NCBI GenBank assembly: GCA_965655775.1
Contig: CBFHHV010000039.1
Span: 1-5,313 of the forward strand
Direction: 5' to 3'
DNA: 5,313 nt
Source of the DNA: Marisimplicoccus sp965655775
GTDB taxonomy: Bacteria > Bacteroidota > Bacteroidia > Flavobacteriales > Flavobacteriaceae
Below are positions 1 to 4,789 of the stretch, in pieces. The notes beneath the pieces are model-generated. The model made no database searches and had not been told where the DNA came from. It was given only the letters and a program-made list of their open reading frames with translations. Numbering within the stretch: the first letter of the stretch is position 1; each line of letters begins with the position of its first letter. A program made the translations under genes and the position numbers.

Positions 1-1
1 A

Positions 2-130
2 GCCTATAACGCTTTTTATATAGATAAAATGATACAAATACTTTCTTCTTTGCATCAATTTGTACAGTTGGATAATTATTTAGTCTCATTTGGCAATGCT
101 CAGACAGTTAAACTTTTTTTAACTGTATAA
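2..130 (+). CDS. C-terminal end of an unidentified protein (5' end outside window)
   Basis: An open frame runs from the window edge for 42 codons to a TAA stop, with no in-frame stop before it. In DNA this AT-rich that is suggestive but not conclusive. The peptide is hydrophobic with aromatic residues, and near its end reads DNYLVSFGNAQTVKL. From memory this faintly resembles the C-terminal end of reverse transcriptases of the diversity-generating type, where a Y-L-x-x-F/L-x-H-A-x-[ST]-x-K-L pattern occurs. The usual basic tail after it is replaced by a short hydrophobic end, so it could be a decayed copy. Ten bases after the stop a degenerate tRNA-Asn begins. A chance open frame or an unrelated protein is equally possible, and the product should be treated as unknown. 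Confidence 0.4.
   Translation, partial: AYNAFYIDKMIQILSSLHQFVQLDNYLVSFGNAQTVKLFLTV
104..126. repeat. Perfect 9-bp inverted repeat (hairpin) at the end of the left-edge ORF
   Basis: The arms ACAGTTAAA (104-112) and TTTAACTGT (118-126) are perfectly complementary across a 5-base loop, CTTTT. The hairpin overlaps the last codons of the left-edge frame. No T-run follows on either strand, so it is not a standard intrinsic terminator; it could be a 3'-end structure stabilising the transcript, or chance in AT-rich DNA. Confidence 0.45.
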
Positions 131-144
131 GGAGCTGTAAAGAC

Positions 145-213
145 AGCGACTTAGTTGGTTAGAGCATCTGACTGTTAATCAGAGGGTCCTTGGTTTGAGT
201 CCAACAGGGGGAG
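145..213 (+). pseudogene. Degenerate tRNA-Asn (GUU)
   Basis: The 3' two-thirds read as a bacterial tRNA-Asn. The anticodon stem TCTGA/TCAGA (167-171, 179-183) is perfect. The loop CTGTTAA carries anticodon GTT at 174-176. The D-loop TTGGTTA, variable loop GGGTC, 3' acceptor strand AGGGGGA (206-212) and discriminator G213 are all recognisable; CCA is not encoded. The rest is broken. The expected 5' acceptor strand TCCCCCT is absent. Alignment to a normal tRNA suggests about five bases (CTCAG) of the D-stem are deleted between CTTAG and TTGG. The T-loop has T instead of the near-invariant C56, and the outer T-stem pair is C-C. It cannot fold into a normal tRNA, so I call it a pseudogene or a tRNA remnant left by integration or recombination. 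Sequencing error would not explain so many changes. The exact 5' boundary is arbitrary. Confidence 0.75.
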
Positions 214-244
214 CAAGCTAACCGCTACATTACACAAATTATTT

Positions 245-277
245 AAACCCTTCACCTACTGGAGGGTTTTTTCTTTT
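245..277 (+). terminator. Rho-independent terminator
   Basis: AAACCCT (245-251) pairs perfectly with AGGGTTT (263-269). A further G-T wobble and a G-C pair extend the stem to 9 bp around a 7-base loop, and the T-rich tail (TTTTTTCTTTT, 267-277) overlaps the end of the stem. It sits after the tRNA-like sequence and 20 bases beyond the stop of the convergent minus-strand gene. It is strong for plus-strand transcripts. On the minus strand the hairpin is followed only by a weak TTTAAATAATTT, so bidirectional action is possible but less convincing. Confidence 0.8.
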
Positions 278-297
278 ACGATCTAATTACTTATAAG

Positions 298-633
298 TTA
301 AATGTGTTTATTAAACCCGTAGTCTCTCTCTACTTTGCAAATTCTTAATTTATATTCTTTATACCATTTAGATTTACCCATTGCTTGAGCTTTTTTATGA
401 AGTTCATTGTCTCTCCAATATTTTAGTGATTTAATATCCTTCCAATAAGAAACATTAACTCCAAACCCATCTTTATCCCTAAAAGCCTCATTTCCTAGAT
501 AACCTTCAACCTTATTAATTTCTTTGAAAAGAATGTCATTCATTTCTTCATATCCTTCATTTGTTTCGGTTCTTATTGAAGTAAATACCGCACAAACATA
601 AGGTGGAGAAGGGGTGCTGGAGATTTTTTTCAT
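298..633 (-). CDS. Antibiotic biosynthesis monooxygenase (ABM) domain protein
   Basis: The 111-residue protein is a single ABM-type ferredoxin-like (alpha+beta) domain, the fold of small dimeric cytoplasmic enzymes such as HmoA-like haem monooxygenases and ActVA-Orf6 oxygenases. Visible family features are the opening TPSPPYVCAVFTSIRTE, the central VSYWKD (W64), a second tryptophan W73, H79 in ELHKKAQ, and the closing WYKEYKLRICKVERDYGF. The pattern matches the subgroup annotated as ABM family or YqjZ-like. For that subgroup the substrate, and whether catalysis occurs at all, are not established. The ATG start gives the N-terminus usual for the group; there is no clear Shine-Dalgarno sequence. 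It begins 24 bases after the stop of the RNA methyltransferase gene on the same strand and is probably the last gene of that operon, ending at the terminator region 245-277. The family call is secure; the function is not. Confidence 0.85.
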   Translation of the reverse strand: MKKISSTPSPPYVCAVFTSIRTETNEGYEEMNDILFKEINKVEGYLGNEAFRDKDGFGVNVSYWKDIKSLKYWRDNELHKKAQAMGKSKWYKEYKLRICKVERDYGFNKHI

Positions 634-657
634 ACCTATAATTTAGAAAAATTCAAG

Positions 658-1389
658 CTATTTTTTCTTTAAATCTCTAAATAGTTCGCTTAGAAAAATT
701 GCACTAGCATTTGCAACATTTAAACTCTCCGCTTTATTATCTCCTTCCCTAAATTGAGGTATAGACAACTCACCTTCTAATTTGCTTAGTAATGGTCTTG
801 ATATTCCATGAGACTCACTTCCAAAAACAAAGGAGGCTTTATTTGGCATTTGAGTTGAATATATAGAATCTCCAGTTAAAGTTGCTCCATAAATTGGTTT
901 TTGCATTGAGGATAATGTAGTTCCAAGGTCATCAACATAATGACACTTCACCCTTGATATTGAGCCCATTGAGGCCTGGATTACTTTGGCATTGAAACAA
1001 TCAACAGAGTTCTTACTACAGATCAATTCAGATAATCCAAACCAGTCACATAATCTTATAATAGTCCCTAGGTTTCCTGGATCACTAATACCATCAATAC
1101 CAATAGTAATAGGTTCAGATATTATTTCTTGTGAATCAGGTAAAAAGAATATACCCAGGGCTTGGCTAGGTGTTTTAAAATTTGAAATCTTCTTCATCTC
1201 ATCTGAAGTCAAAAGTTCAGAATCCGGATGGAAATTTTCTTCAATAGAAAATATATTTTTAAAGGGCCAATCTGAATTTATTAATTCATTTATAACTTTT
1301 CTTCCTTCAGCTACAAAAAGCTTATTAGCCAAACGGTGCTTTTTTTTTTCTAATTGTAGAATTAATTTACGTTGATTATGAGAAAGCAT
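658..1389 (-). CDS. TrmH/SpoU-family RNA 2'-O-methyltransferase
   Basis: This 243-residue SPOUT methyltransferase transfers methyl from S-adenosylmethionine to a ribose 2'-OH in rRNA or tRNA. The N-terminal substrate-binding part (about 1-90) contains KKKHRLANKLFVAEGRKV, typical of the group. The knotted catalytic domain follows with all three motifs: motif 1 DGISDPGNLGTIIR (99-112, with N106 and R112), motif 2 FVFGSESHGIS (187-197) and motif 3 IPQFREG...ESLNVANASAI (210-231). It resembles flavobacterial RlmB/TsnR-like proteins; the exact target nucleotide cannot be read from sequence. I chose the ATG at 1387-1389, which gives MLSHNQRKL and lies 5 bases after the MerC gene stop. A longer frame from a TTG at 1408-1410 would overlap that gene and adds no conserved residues. 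Tight spacing to both neighbours suggests translation from one mRNA. Confidence 0.92.
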   Translation of the reverse strand: MLSHNQRKLILQLEKKKHRLANKLFVAEGRKVINELINSDWPFKNIFSIEENFHPDSELLTSDEMKKISNFKTPSQALGIFFLPDSQEIISEPITIGIDGISDPGNLGTIIRLCDWFGLSELICSKNSVDCFNAKVIQASMGSISRVKCHYVDDLGTTLSSMQKPIYGATLTGDSIYSTQMPNKASFVFGSESHGISRPLLSKLEGELSIPQFREGDNKAESLNVANASAIFLSELFRDLKKK

Positions 1390-1394
1390 AAAAT

Positions 1395-1793
1395 TTATGA
1401 TGTACAACAATTCTCATCATCACATCTACAATGCTTCAAATTATATATGTGAAGACAAATTAATGAAGATGCTGATAGATAAGTTGCTGTTTCAGGAATA
1501 GAGAGGATTCCTAGACTTTCATTTATAATTAAACCTGATAATACAGCCCAAAAGAGATATAGAAAGACCCTAATAAATCTATTGGATGAATTTTTAACTG
1601 AATAATAAATAGCGATAAATGAAATAAAAAGAAAAATATAGTTAATCATAAACCACGGTAATGTAAAATCTACTGAAATAAAAATAAAAGAAGGCTGAGA
1701 TAAAAAGAGAAATGGTGTTGCGAAACAATGCAGCATACAGAGCCCTGATGATACAGCACCTATTTGATCGGAATTTTTAACAATTACCTTCAT
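1395..1793 (-). CDS. MerC-domain membrane protein
   Basis: A 132-residue inner-membrane protein with about four hydrophobic segments (roughly 12-40, 46-65, 74-92, 100-117). The MerC hallmark is near the N-terminus: DQIGAVSSGLCMLHC, with the paired cysteines C19 and C23 and H22 in the first helix. A cysteine-rich cytosolic-type tail, HCRCDDENCC (C122, C124, C129, C130), could bind a soft metal. In classical mer operons MerC moves Hg(II) across the inner membrane. Here there is no merA, merR or merP nearby, and this chromosomal form is widespread in Flavobacteriia, so transport of another metal or a homeostatic role is at least as likely. It lies 42 bases after the amidohydrolase stop and 5 bases before the methyltransferase start. 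A -7 box just upstream suggests it may also have its own promoter. Confidence 0.85.
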   Translation of the reverse strand: MKVIVKNSDQIGAVSSGLCMLHCFATPFLFLSQPSFIFISVDFTLPWFMINYIFLFISFIAIYYSVKNSSNRFIRVFLYLFWAVLSGLIINESLGILSIPETATYLSASSLICLHIYNLKHCRCDDENCCTS

Positions 1794-1802
1794 AAACTTT
1801 CA

Positions 1803-1810
1803 CAAATGTA
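1803..1810 (-). promoter_or_regulatory. Candidate Bacteroidota -7 box (TACATTTG) before the MerC gene
   Basis: On the minus strand TACATTTG exactly fits the Bacteroidota consensus TAnnTTTG and ends 9 bases before the MerC ATG. No convincing TTTG element is seen at the expected -33 distance. The implied transcript would have a leader of only about five bases. An 8-mer of this degeneracy occurs by chance in AT-rich DNA, so this is only a candidate internal promoter. Confidence 0.3.
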
Positions 1811-1835
1811 TATGTTTTATTTAAATTGGGGTTGA

Positions 1836-3290
1836 TTAATTCTTATACATTAAAGAGTCCAATGATTTCCTAGGTAATAAGTGGCCGTTTTTTATAACTG
1901 CATATATATCTTGAGTATTTCTGATGATATCTAAAGGATTTGAATTCAAAATTACTAGATCTGCTTTATGACCATTTTTAATTCGTCCTGTCTTATCCTC
2001 TAATCCAAAAAAAGTTGCTGGATTTACTGTTGCAGTTTTAATTGCTTCAAGATTTGAAAATCCACTTTCAACTAGGACTTCCAATTCAATATGTAAACTT
2101 CTACCTGGAATCAAATATCCAATTGGGGTATCAGTACCAGCCATAAAAGGAACATTTTTTTTGTGAAGTTTACCTACCGTTGATTCTAACCATTTAGAAT
2201 ATCTTAATCCATCTTTATCAACAACAGTATCAGTTTCAGTAATCTCTTTAATCCATTTTTGTTTAATCTGATTTGGTAATTTATTTAACTCTGGAATAAA
2301 AGAAGGATCTGTGTATGTTCTTTGAGAAAAATTTCTATATAATAAAAGTGTAGGTGTTTGCCATACATTCTGAGAAACCAAAAGTTTTGCAGCCTCTTGA
2401 AATTTATTATTATCAAAAGAATCAATAGCCCTTATACGTTGCCTTGAATGAATAGAGGATCTTAAGACACTCCCTGGTAAATTGTTTGGGTTTTTCAGTA
2501 ACTCTAATCGTTCTTTATAAAGCTCCTCTGAATTACTTGCTACTGAAAGTTCAAGATTTCGTATATGTTCCATTCCGTTTAGCCCTGCATTAACTGCAGA
2601 AAATAAAGTCATGTTAAGGGGAATATGACCGGTTACACTTAAGTTTCTTTTTTTTGCAATTCTCATTAAAGCTAAAAACTGATTTTCAGTAAGCATTTCA
2701 TAGGCCTTTAAAAAATCTACTTCTTTATCAACTATTCCTAAAACATTGGATTCAATTTCAATAATGTCATTGTTTTCAATTGAAAGAAGCGGAAATGAAG
2801 GGCTTGAATTGTTATATACATTTGGAGTTCCATCTATTAGAGGTCCTGCTATATAAACATTTGGATTTTTAATCGAGTCATTTAATGACAAGTCTTTCAT
2901 TTTGACTACAAGGTCAATGGGTCCGCCTGTATCTCTGACACTTGTTACTCCATGAGCTAAAAAAAGTCCTGGCATATATGGTGCTAGGTTTGTATCAAAG
3001 GAAAAATGAATATGAGCATCCCACAAACCTGGAATTAGATACTTTCCAGTTGCATCTATTGTGTTATCATCTTTAGCTATTATTTCATCATCATTATCTA
3101 ATATCATAGTTATGATATCATTAGTTATAACAACATGTTTGTTAGATTGAAGTCCAGAAATTGGATCAATGATGGATATATTTTTTATAACGTATGAATC
3201 TTCTGGAATTGTTACTTGATTTGAACAACTTATTATATTGAAAAACAAAAATACGAGAGTGCAGTTTTTCAGAGTTTTATAATAGTTCAT
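1836..3290 (-). CDS. Lipoprotein metal-dependent amidohydrolase (imidazolonepropionase/prolidase-like)
   Basis: A 484-residue amidohydrolase-superfamily enzyme with a lipoprotein signal: basic/hydrophobic residues 1-21 and lipobox IISC with C22 as the lipidated cysteine, so it acts in the periplasm or at the outer membrane. The N-terminal beta domain (about 30-85) leads into the TIM barrel at YLIPGLWDAHIHF. Metal ligands are all visible: H93 and H95 (HxH), K195 in DFLKAY as the likely carboxylated lysine, H222 in TGHIP, H242 in MEHIR and D387 in AGTD. The closing region NPATFFGLEDKTGRIKNGHKADLVIL returns to the beta domain. Related enzymes hydrolyse Xaa-Pro or other dipeptides, N-acyl amino acids or cyclic amides; the substrate here is unknown. 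A purine-rich AAAGAAAGG a few bases before the ATG is one of the few Shine-Dalgarno-like sites in the window. It follows the small basic-protein gene by 27 bases. Confidence 0.92.
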   Translation of the reverse strand: MNYYKTLKNCTLVFLFFNIISCSNQVTIPEDSYVIKNISIIDPISGLQSNKHVVITNDIITMILDNDDEIIAKDDNTIDATGKYLIPGLWDAHIHFSFDTNLAPYMPGLFLAHGVTSVRDTGGPIDLVVKMKDLSLNDSIKNPNVYIAGPLIDGTPNVYNNSSPSFPLLSIENNDIIEIESNVLGIVDKEVDFLKAYEMLTENQFLALMRIAKKRNLSVTGHIPLNMTLFSAVNAGLNGMEHIRNLELSVASNSEELYKERLELLKNPNNLPGSVLRSSIHSRQRIRAIDSFDNNKFQEAAKLLVSQNVWQTPTLLLYRNFSQRTYTDPSFIPELNKLPNQIKQKWIKEITETDTVVDKDGLRYSKWLESTVGKLHKKNVPFMAGTDTPIGYLIPGRSLHIELEVLVESGFSNLEAIKTATVNPATFFGLEDKTGRIKNGHKADLVILNSNPLDIIRNTQDIYAVIKNGHLLPRKSLDSLMYKN

Positions 3291-3317
3291 AGCCTTTCTT
3301 TAAAAATTTAAGATAGT

Positions 3318-3488
3318 TTAATTACCTCTTCCAACTTTTCTAACACCAGTCATTTTTGTTTTCCCTACACCTTTTGACTGAAGCTTACTACTAAAATTTT
3401 TTTTTGAATTTTTATTTGAGTTTTTGACTTGACGCTTTCCGTTTGTCTCTCTATTGTCGTTTTTATTTCCAAAAAATTTACTTCCCAT
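3318..3488 (-). CDS. Small basic conserved-type protein (56 aa)
   Basis: This 56-residue frame starts with ATG at 3486-3488 and ends with TAA at 3318-3320. The product begins MGSKFFGNKND, has a Lys/Asn/Ser-rich low-complexity middle (about 13-33), and ends with KGVGKTKMTGVRKVGRGN. It is strongly basic with no signal peptide or membrane segment, so it is probably cytosolic and may bind nucleic acid or the ribosome. From memory, flavobacterial genomes carry similar short proteins with an N-terminal GKFFG/SKFFG-like start and a C-terminal VRK-GRG end; their function is undescribed to my knowledge. The two recognisable ends in one uninterrupted frame, and a position 27 bases before the amidohydrolase gene on the same strand, argue that it is real. 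It passes through a nine-base A-run (on its coding strand) at 3397-3405, where a sequencing slip would break the frame; as given the frame is intact. Confidence 0.7.
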   Translation of the reverse strand: MGSKFFGNKNDNRETNGKRQVKNSNKNSKKNFSSKLQSKGVGKTKMTGVRKVGRGN

Positions 3489-3582
3489 ATTTATTTAGTT
3501 TATAAAACTGTATGGTTACAATTTATGAAAGAATATTTAAATCAATCTGTTGTTTCTAGAATAATTATAATATTTTTAAATT
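3489..3582. other. Divergent intergenic region
   Basis: These 94 AT-rich bases separate the start codons of the minus-strand basic-protein gene and the plus-strand Kazal gene, so promoters for both are expected here. I see no exact TAnnTTTG box at a workable distance for either gene. TATTTTTA at 3571-3578 is one base off the consensus but too close to the Kazal ATG to drive it unless transcription starts inside the gene. Confidence 0.4.
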
Positions 3583-3822
3583 ATGAAACTATTCTCAAAG
3601 CTTTTCCTGTCAAGCTTAATCTTTATTTTTTCATGTTCATCTGAGGATTCGGATGAAAATGCATGTGTAGATGAATCTAAAATTGATGAGTTTGCTGTAT
3701 GTATTGAAATATATGAACCAGTATGTGGTTGTGATGGAGTTACATATCCAAACCTATGTTATGCTAGCAGTATTGGAGGAGTTACTTCTTTTATTGACGG
3801 AGCATGTGGTAAGCTAAATTAG
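3583..3822 (+). CDS. Kazal-type serine protease inhibitor lipoprotein
   Basis: A 79-residue secreted lipoprotein. Residues 1-17 form a short signal peptide ending IFIFSC, with C18 as the lipidated cysteine, followed by an acidic linker (SSEDSDEN). A single Kazal-like domain covers about 28-75 with six cysteines: C28, C40, C48, C50, C59 and C75. The core EPVCGCDGVTYPNLCYAS is the family signature. The CGCDG form, with an extra cysteine beside C48, replaces the cysteine normally found in the helix and is common in bacterial members. Kazal domains block serine proteases by presenting a loop ahead of the C-G-x-D-G core, here around I43-P46. Surface anchoring suggests protection from external proteases, from predators, hosts or the cell's own enzymes. 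It is a single-gene unit, divergent from the basic protein and convergent with the membrane-protein gene. Which protease it inhibits, if any, is unknown. Confidence 0.88.
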   Translation: MKLFSKLFLSSLIFIFSCSSEDSDENACVDESKIDEFAVCIEIYEPVCGCDGVTYPNLCYASSIGGVTSFIDGACGKLN

Positions 3823-3835
3823 ATTTTAGTTAGCT
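3812..3835. terminator. Weak hairpin between convergent genes
   Basis: AGCTAA (3812-3817) and TTAGCT (3830-3835) can pair around a 12-base loop that contains both stop codons of the convergent Kazal and membrane-protein genes. There is no T-run after the stem on either strand and the stem is only 6 bp. A bidirectional terminator is plausible from position alone. Confidence 0.25.
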
Positions 3836-4029
3836 CCAATAAGAATCAAAAATATGTATTTCCATATTAGGTAAACAAGGTGACCTAAAATTAATCCAAT
3901 GGATAAAGCTATTTGAGCATTTTTACTGCCTTTAAATAATTTAAATTTTCTTATCAAAATATAAGATGATACAATACTTATTAAAATCCATAGTCCAAAA
4001 GCTGAATAATCAATAATTGTAAAATTCAT
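3826..4029 (-). CDS. Small two-helix membrane protein, function unknown
   Basis: A 67-residue protein with two predicted transmembrane helices: about 8-26 (FGLWILISIVSSYILI) and 40-63 (IALSIGLILGHLVYLIWKYI). A positively charged linker joins them (RKFKLFKGSKNAQ), which by the positive-inside rule would face the cytoplasm. I recognise no family and no catalytic motif. It starts 5 bases after the stop of the lipoprotein gene 4035-4451 and is almost certainly expressed with it, so the two products may act together at the envelope. Its 3' end is three bases from that of the convergent Kazal gene. The length, coherent hydrophobic pattern and operon spacing support a real gene. Confidence 0.65.
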   Translation of the reverse strand: MNFTIIDYSAFGLWILISIVSSYILIRKFKLFKGSKNAQIALSIGLILGHLVYLIWKYIFLILIGAN

Positions 4030-4034
4030 AAAAT

Positions 4035-4451
4035 TTATTTGAGAATCTTTTCGGCTTCGTCTTTAATTCTTGATTTATTCAAAATACTATCTTTCAAAAT
4101 GGATTTCCTATTAAATTCTTTATCCGAGATATTAATTCGCATTTTTTCTCGATTAACTGTAAATATCTCATAATTAAAGAGTGCTTGATTAAGAAACTCT
4201 AAAGCTTTAATTTCATTATCAACACCTCCAATACTATTATCTTTATTGAGAGCATCTGAGTAAACAGATATGATCTCATCAGCAATAATCTCATAGGCTT
4301 CAGTAAAGGCGCCCTCAAGATCTTCTGCTTCAAGTTCTTTAGTCTCATATGTAGCTTCACCAGATTGATTGTAGTTAAAACTATCTAAATAATAAATTTC
4401 TCCTCCACATCCTAATAGGGTAAATGATATAAAAAAAAGTATTTTTTTCAT
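4035..4451 (-). CDS. Predicted lipoprotein, function unknown
   Basis: A 138-residue protein with a classic short lipoprotein signal: MKKILFFISFTLLGC, lipobox LLGC, lipidated C15. The mature part is acidic near its start (TKELEAEDLEGAFTEAYEIIADE, about 37-59) and basic towards its end. It is mostly predicted helical, with no cysteines, no internal repeats and no motif that I recognise. It is the first gene of a two-gene unit with the small membrane protein 5 bases downstream. Upstream it has an exact -7 promoter box and a palindrome that could be an operator. The assignment as a lipoprotein is secure; the role is not known. Confidence 0.75.
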   Translation of the reverse strand: MKKILFFISFTLLGCGGEIYYLDSFNYNQSGEATYETKELEAEDLEGAFTEAYEIIADEIISVYSDALNKDNSIGGVDNEIKALEFLNQALFNYEIFTVNREKMRINISDKEFNRKSILKDSILNKSRIKDEAEKILK

Positions 4452-4452
4452 G

Positions 4453-4472
4453 ATTTGTAAACTTTTACAAAT
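4453..4472. promoter_or_regulatory. Perfect palindrome (operator or 5'-leader hairpin) before the 4451 lipoprotein gene
   Basis: Arms ATTTGTAAA (4453-4461) and TTTACAAAT (4464-4472) are perfect inverted repeats separated by two bases, CT. The site lies between the -7 box at 4474-4481 and the ATG at 4449-4451, covering the likely transcription start. That is where a dimeric repressor would block initiation. With a two-base loop an RNA hairpin is less favoured than a DNA operator. No regulator gene is adjacent. Confidence 0.45.
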
Positions 4473-4473
4473 A

Positions 4474-4481
4474 CAAAGATA
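4474..4481 (-). promoter_or_regulatory. Bacteroidota -7 promoter box (TATCTTTG)
   Basis: On the minus strand TATCTTTG exactly matches TAnnTTTG, 22 bases upstream of the lipoprotein start codon. This predicts transcription from about 4467-4469 and a leader of about 18 bases. A TTG-containing T-rich stretch lies further upstream, but at a longer spacing than the usual -33 element. Confidence 0.5.
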
Positions 4482-4570
4482 TTAAATGATAATAATTAAT
4501 TGAAAATCAAAAAATACTATTAGGGGCACACAATTTAAATGAGGGTACAACACTACACTATATATATAAA

Positions 4571-4588
4571 ATATTTAGTATATTTAGT
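4571..4588. repeat. Tandem 9-mer repeat upstream of the gap-broken ORF
   Basis: ATATTTAGT occurs twice head to tail (4571-4579, 4580-4588) and is followed by a partial copy (ATAGTATT). It sits within 30 bases of the ATG at 4601 and just after a run of TA dinucleotides, so it could be part of a promoter or binding region. In DNA this AT-rich it may also be simple low complexity. Confidence 0.4.
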
Positions 4589-4600
4589 ATAGTATTAAAT

Positions 4601-4713
4601 ATGGAAAAATTAAAAAGAATTTCTAAAGAAAAATTTGATTCACTTAAAAAAGATGAAAAAGATTTATTATTATTTTATTATAAAGCTTATGAAAAGGAAA
4701 ATAAATTATCTAA
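4601..4713 (+). CDS. N-terminal part of a small unknown protein, cut by the assembly gap
   Basis: An ATG at 4601 opens 37 codons that run without a stop into the run of N. The peptide MEKLKRISKEKFDSLKKDEK... is lysine-rich and charged, then continues LLLFYYKAYEKENKLS. It has no signal peptide. The style recalls short helical DNA-binding or phage/mobile-element proteins, but no motif is complete enough to name. If the gap were exactly ten bases, the frame would continue as MSVYKSRN and stop at TAG 4748-4750, giving a 49-residue product. Ten N is usually a placeholder, so the true C-terminus is unknown. Composition is more AT- and Lys/Asn-rich than the genes to the left. Confidence 0.5.
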
Positions 4714-4723
4714 NNNNNNNNNN
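4714..4723. other. Assembly gap (10 N)
   Basis: Ten consecutive N mark a scaffold join. The true distance and even the adjacency of the two sides are uncertain, so gene order across 4713/4724 should not be relied on. Confidence 0.97.
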
Positions 4724-4789
4724 ATGTCTGTATATAAATCTAGAAATTAGTTATTAATTGTAATAGATAATTTAATTAATGTTGAATTA

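Noticed and set aside
245..277. Terminator hairpin as a minus-strand terminator for the ABM gene
   Set aside because: On the minus strand no continuous T-run follows the stem, so I annotate it only for the plus strand.
986..1375. 129-codon plus-strand open frame
   Set aside because: It lies wholly inside the RNA methyltransferase gene on the other strand, whose three SpoU motifs are unmistakable; the plus-strand translation has no recognisable features.
1390..1410. Extended TTG start for the RNA methyltransferase
   Set aside because: It would overlap the MerC gene, uses a rarer start codon, and adds seven residues not seen in the family; the ATG at 1387-1389 fits better.
3318..3488. Apparent frameshift in the small basic-protein gene at the A-run
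   Set aside because: A first reading suggested a stop after the homopolymer, but base-by-base counting (nine A, one belonging to a TCA codon) gives one uninterrupted frame.
3571..3578. TATTTTTA as the promoter of the Kazal gene
   Set aside because: It is one base off consensus and so close to the ATG that transcription would start inside the gene.
3429..3644. 71-codon plus-strand open frame
   Set aside because: It overlaps the basic-protein gene antisense and the Kazal gene in another frame; both of those have recognisable products and this one does not.
4724..4750. MSVYKSRN as an independent mini-gene
   Set aside because: Eight codons starting right at the edge of the gap are more likely the tail of a frame that continues through the missing sequence.
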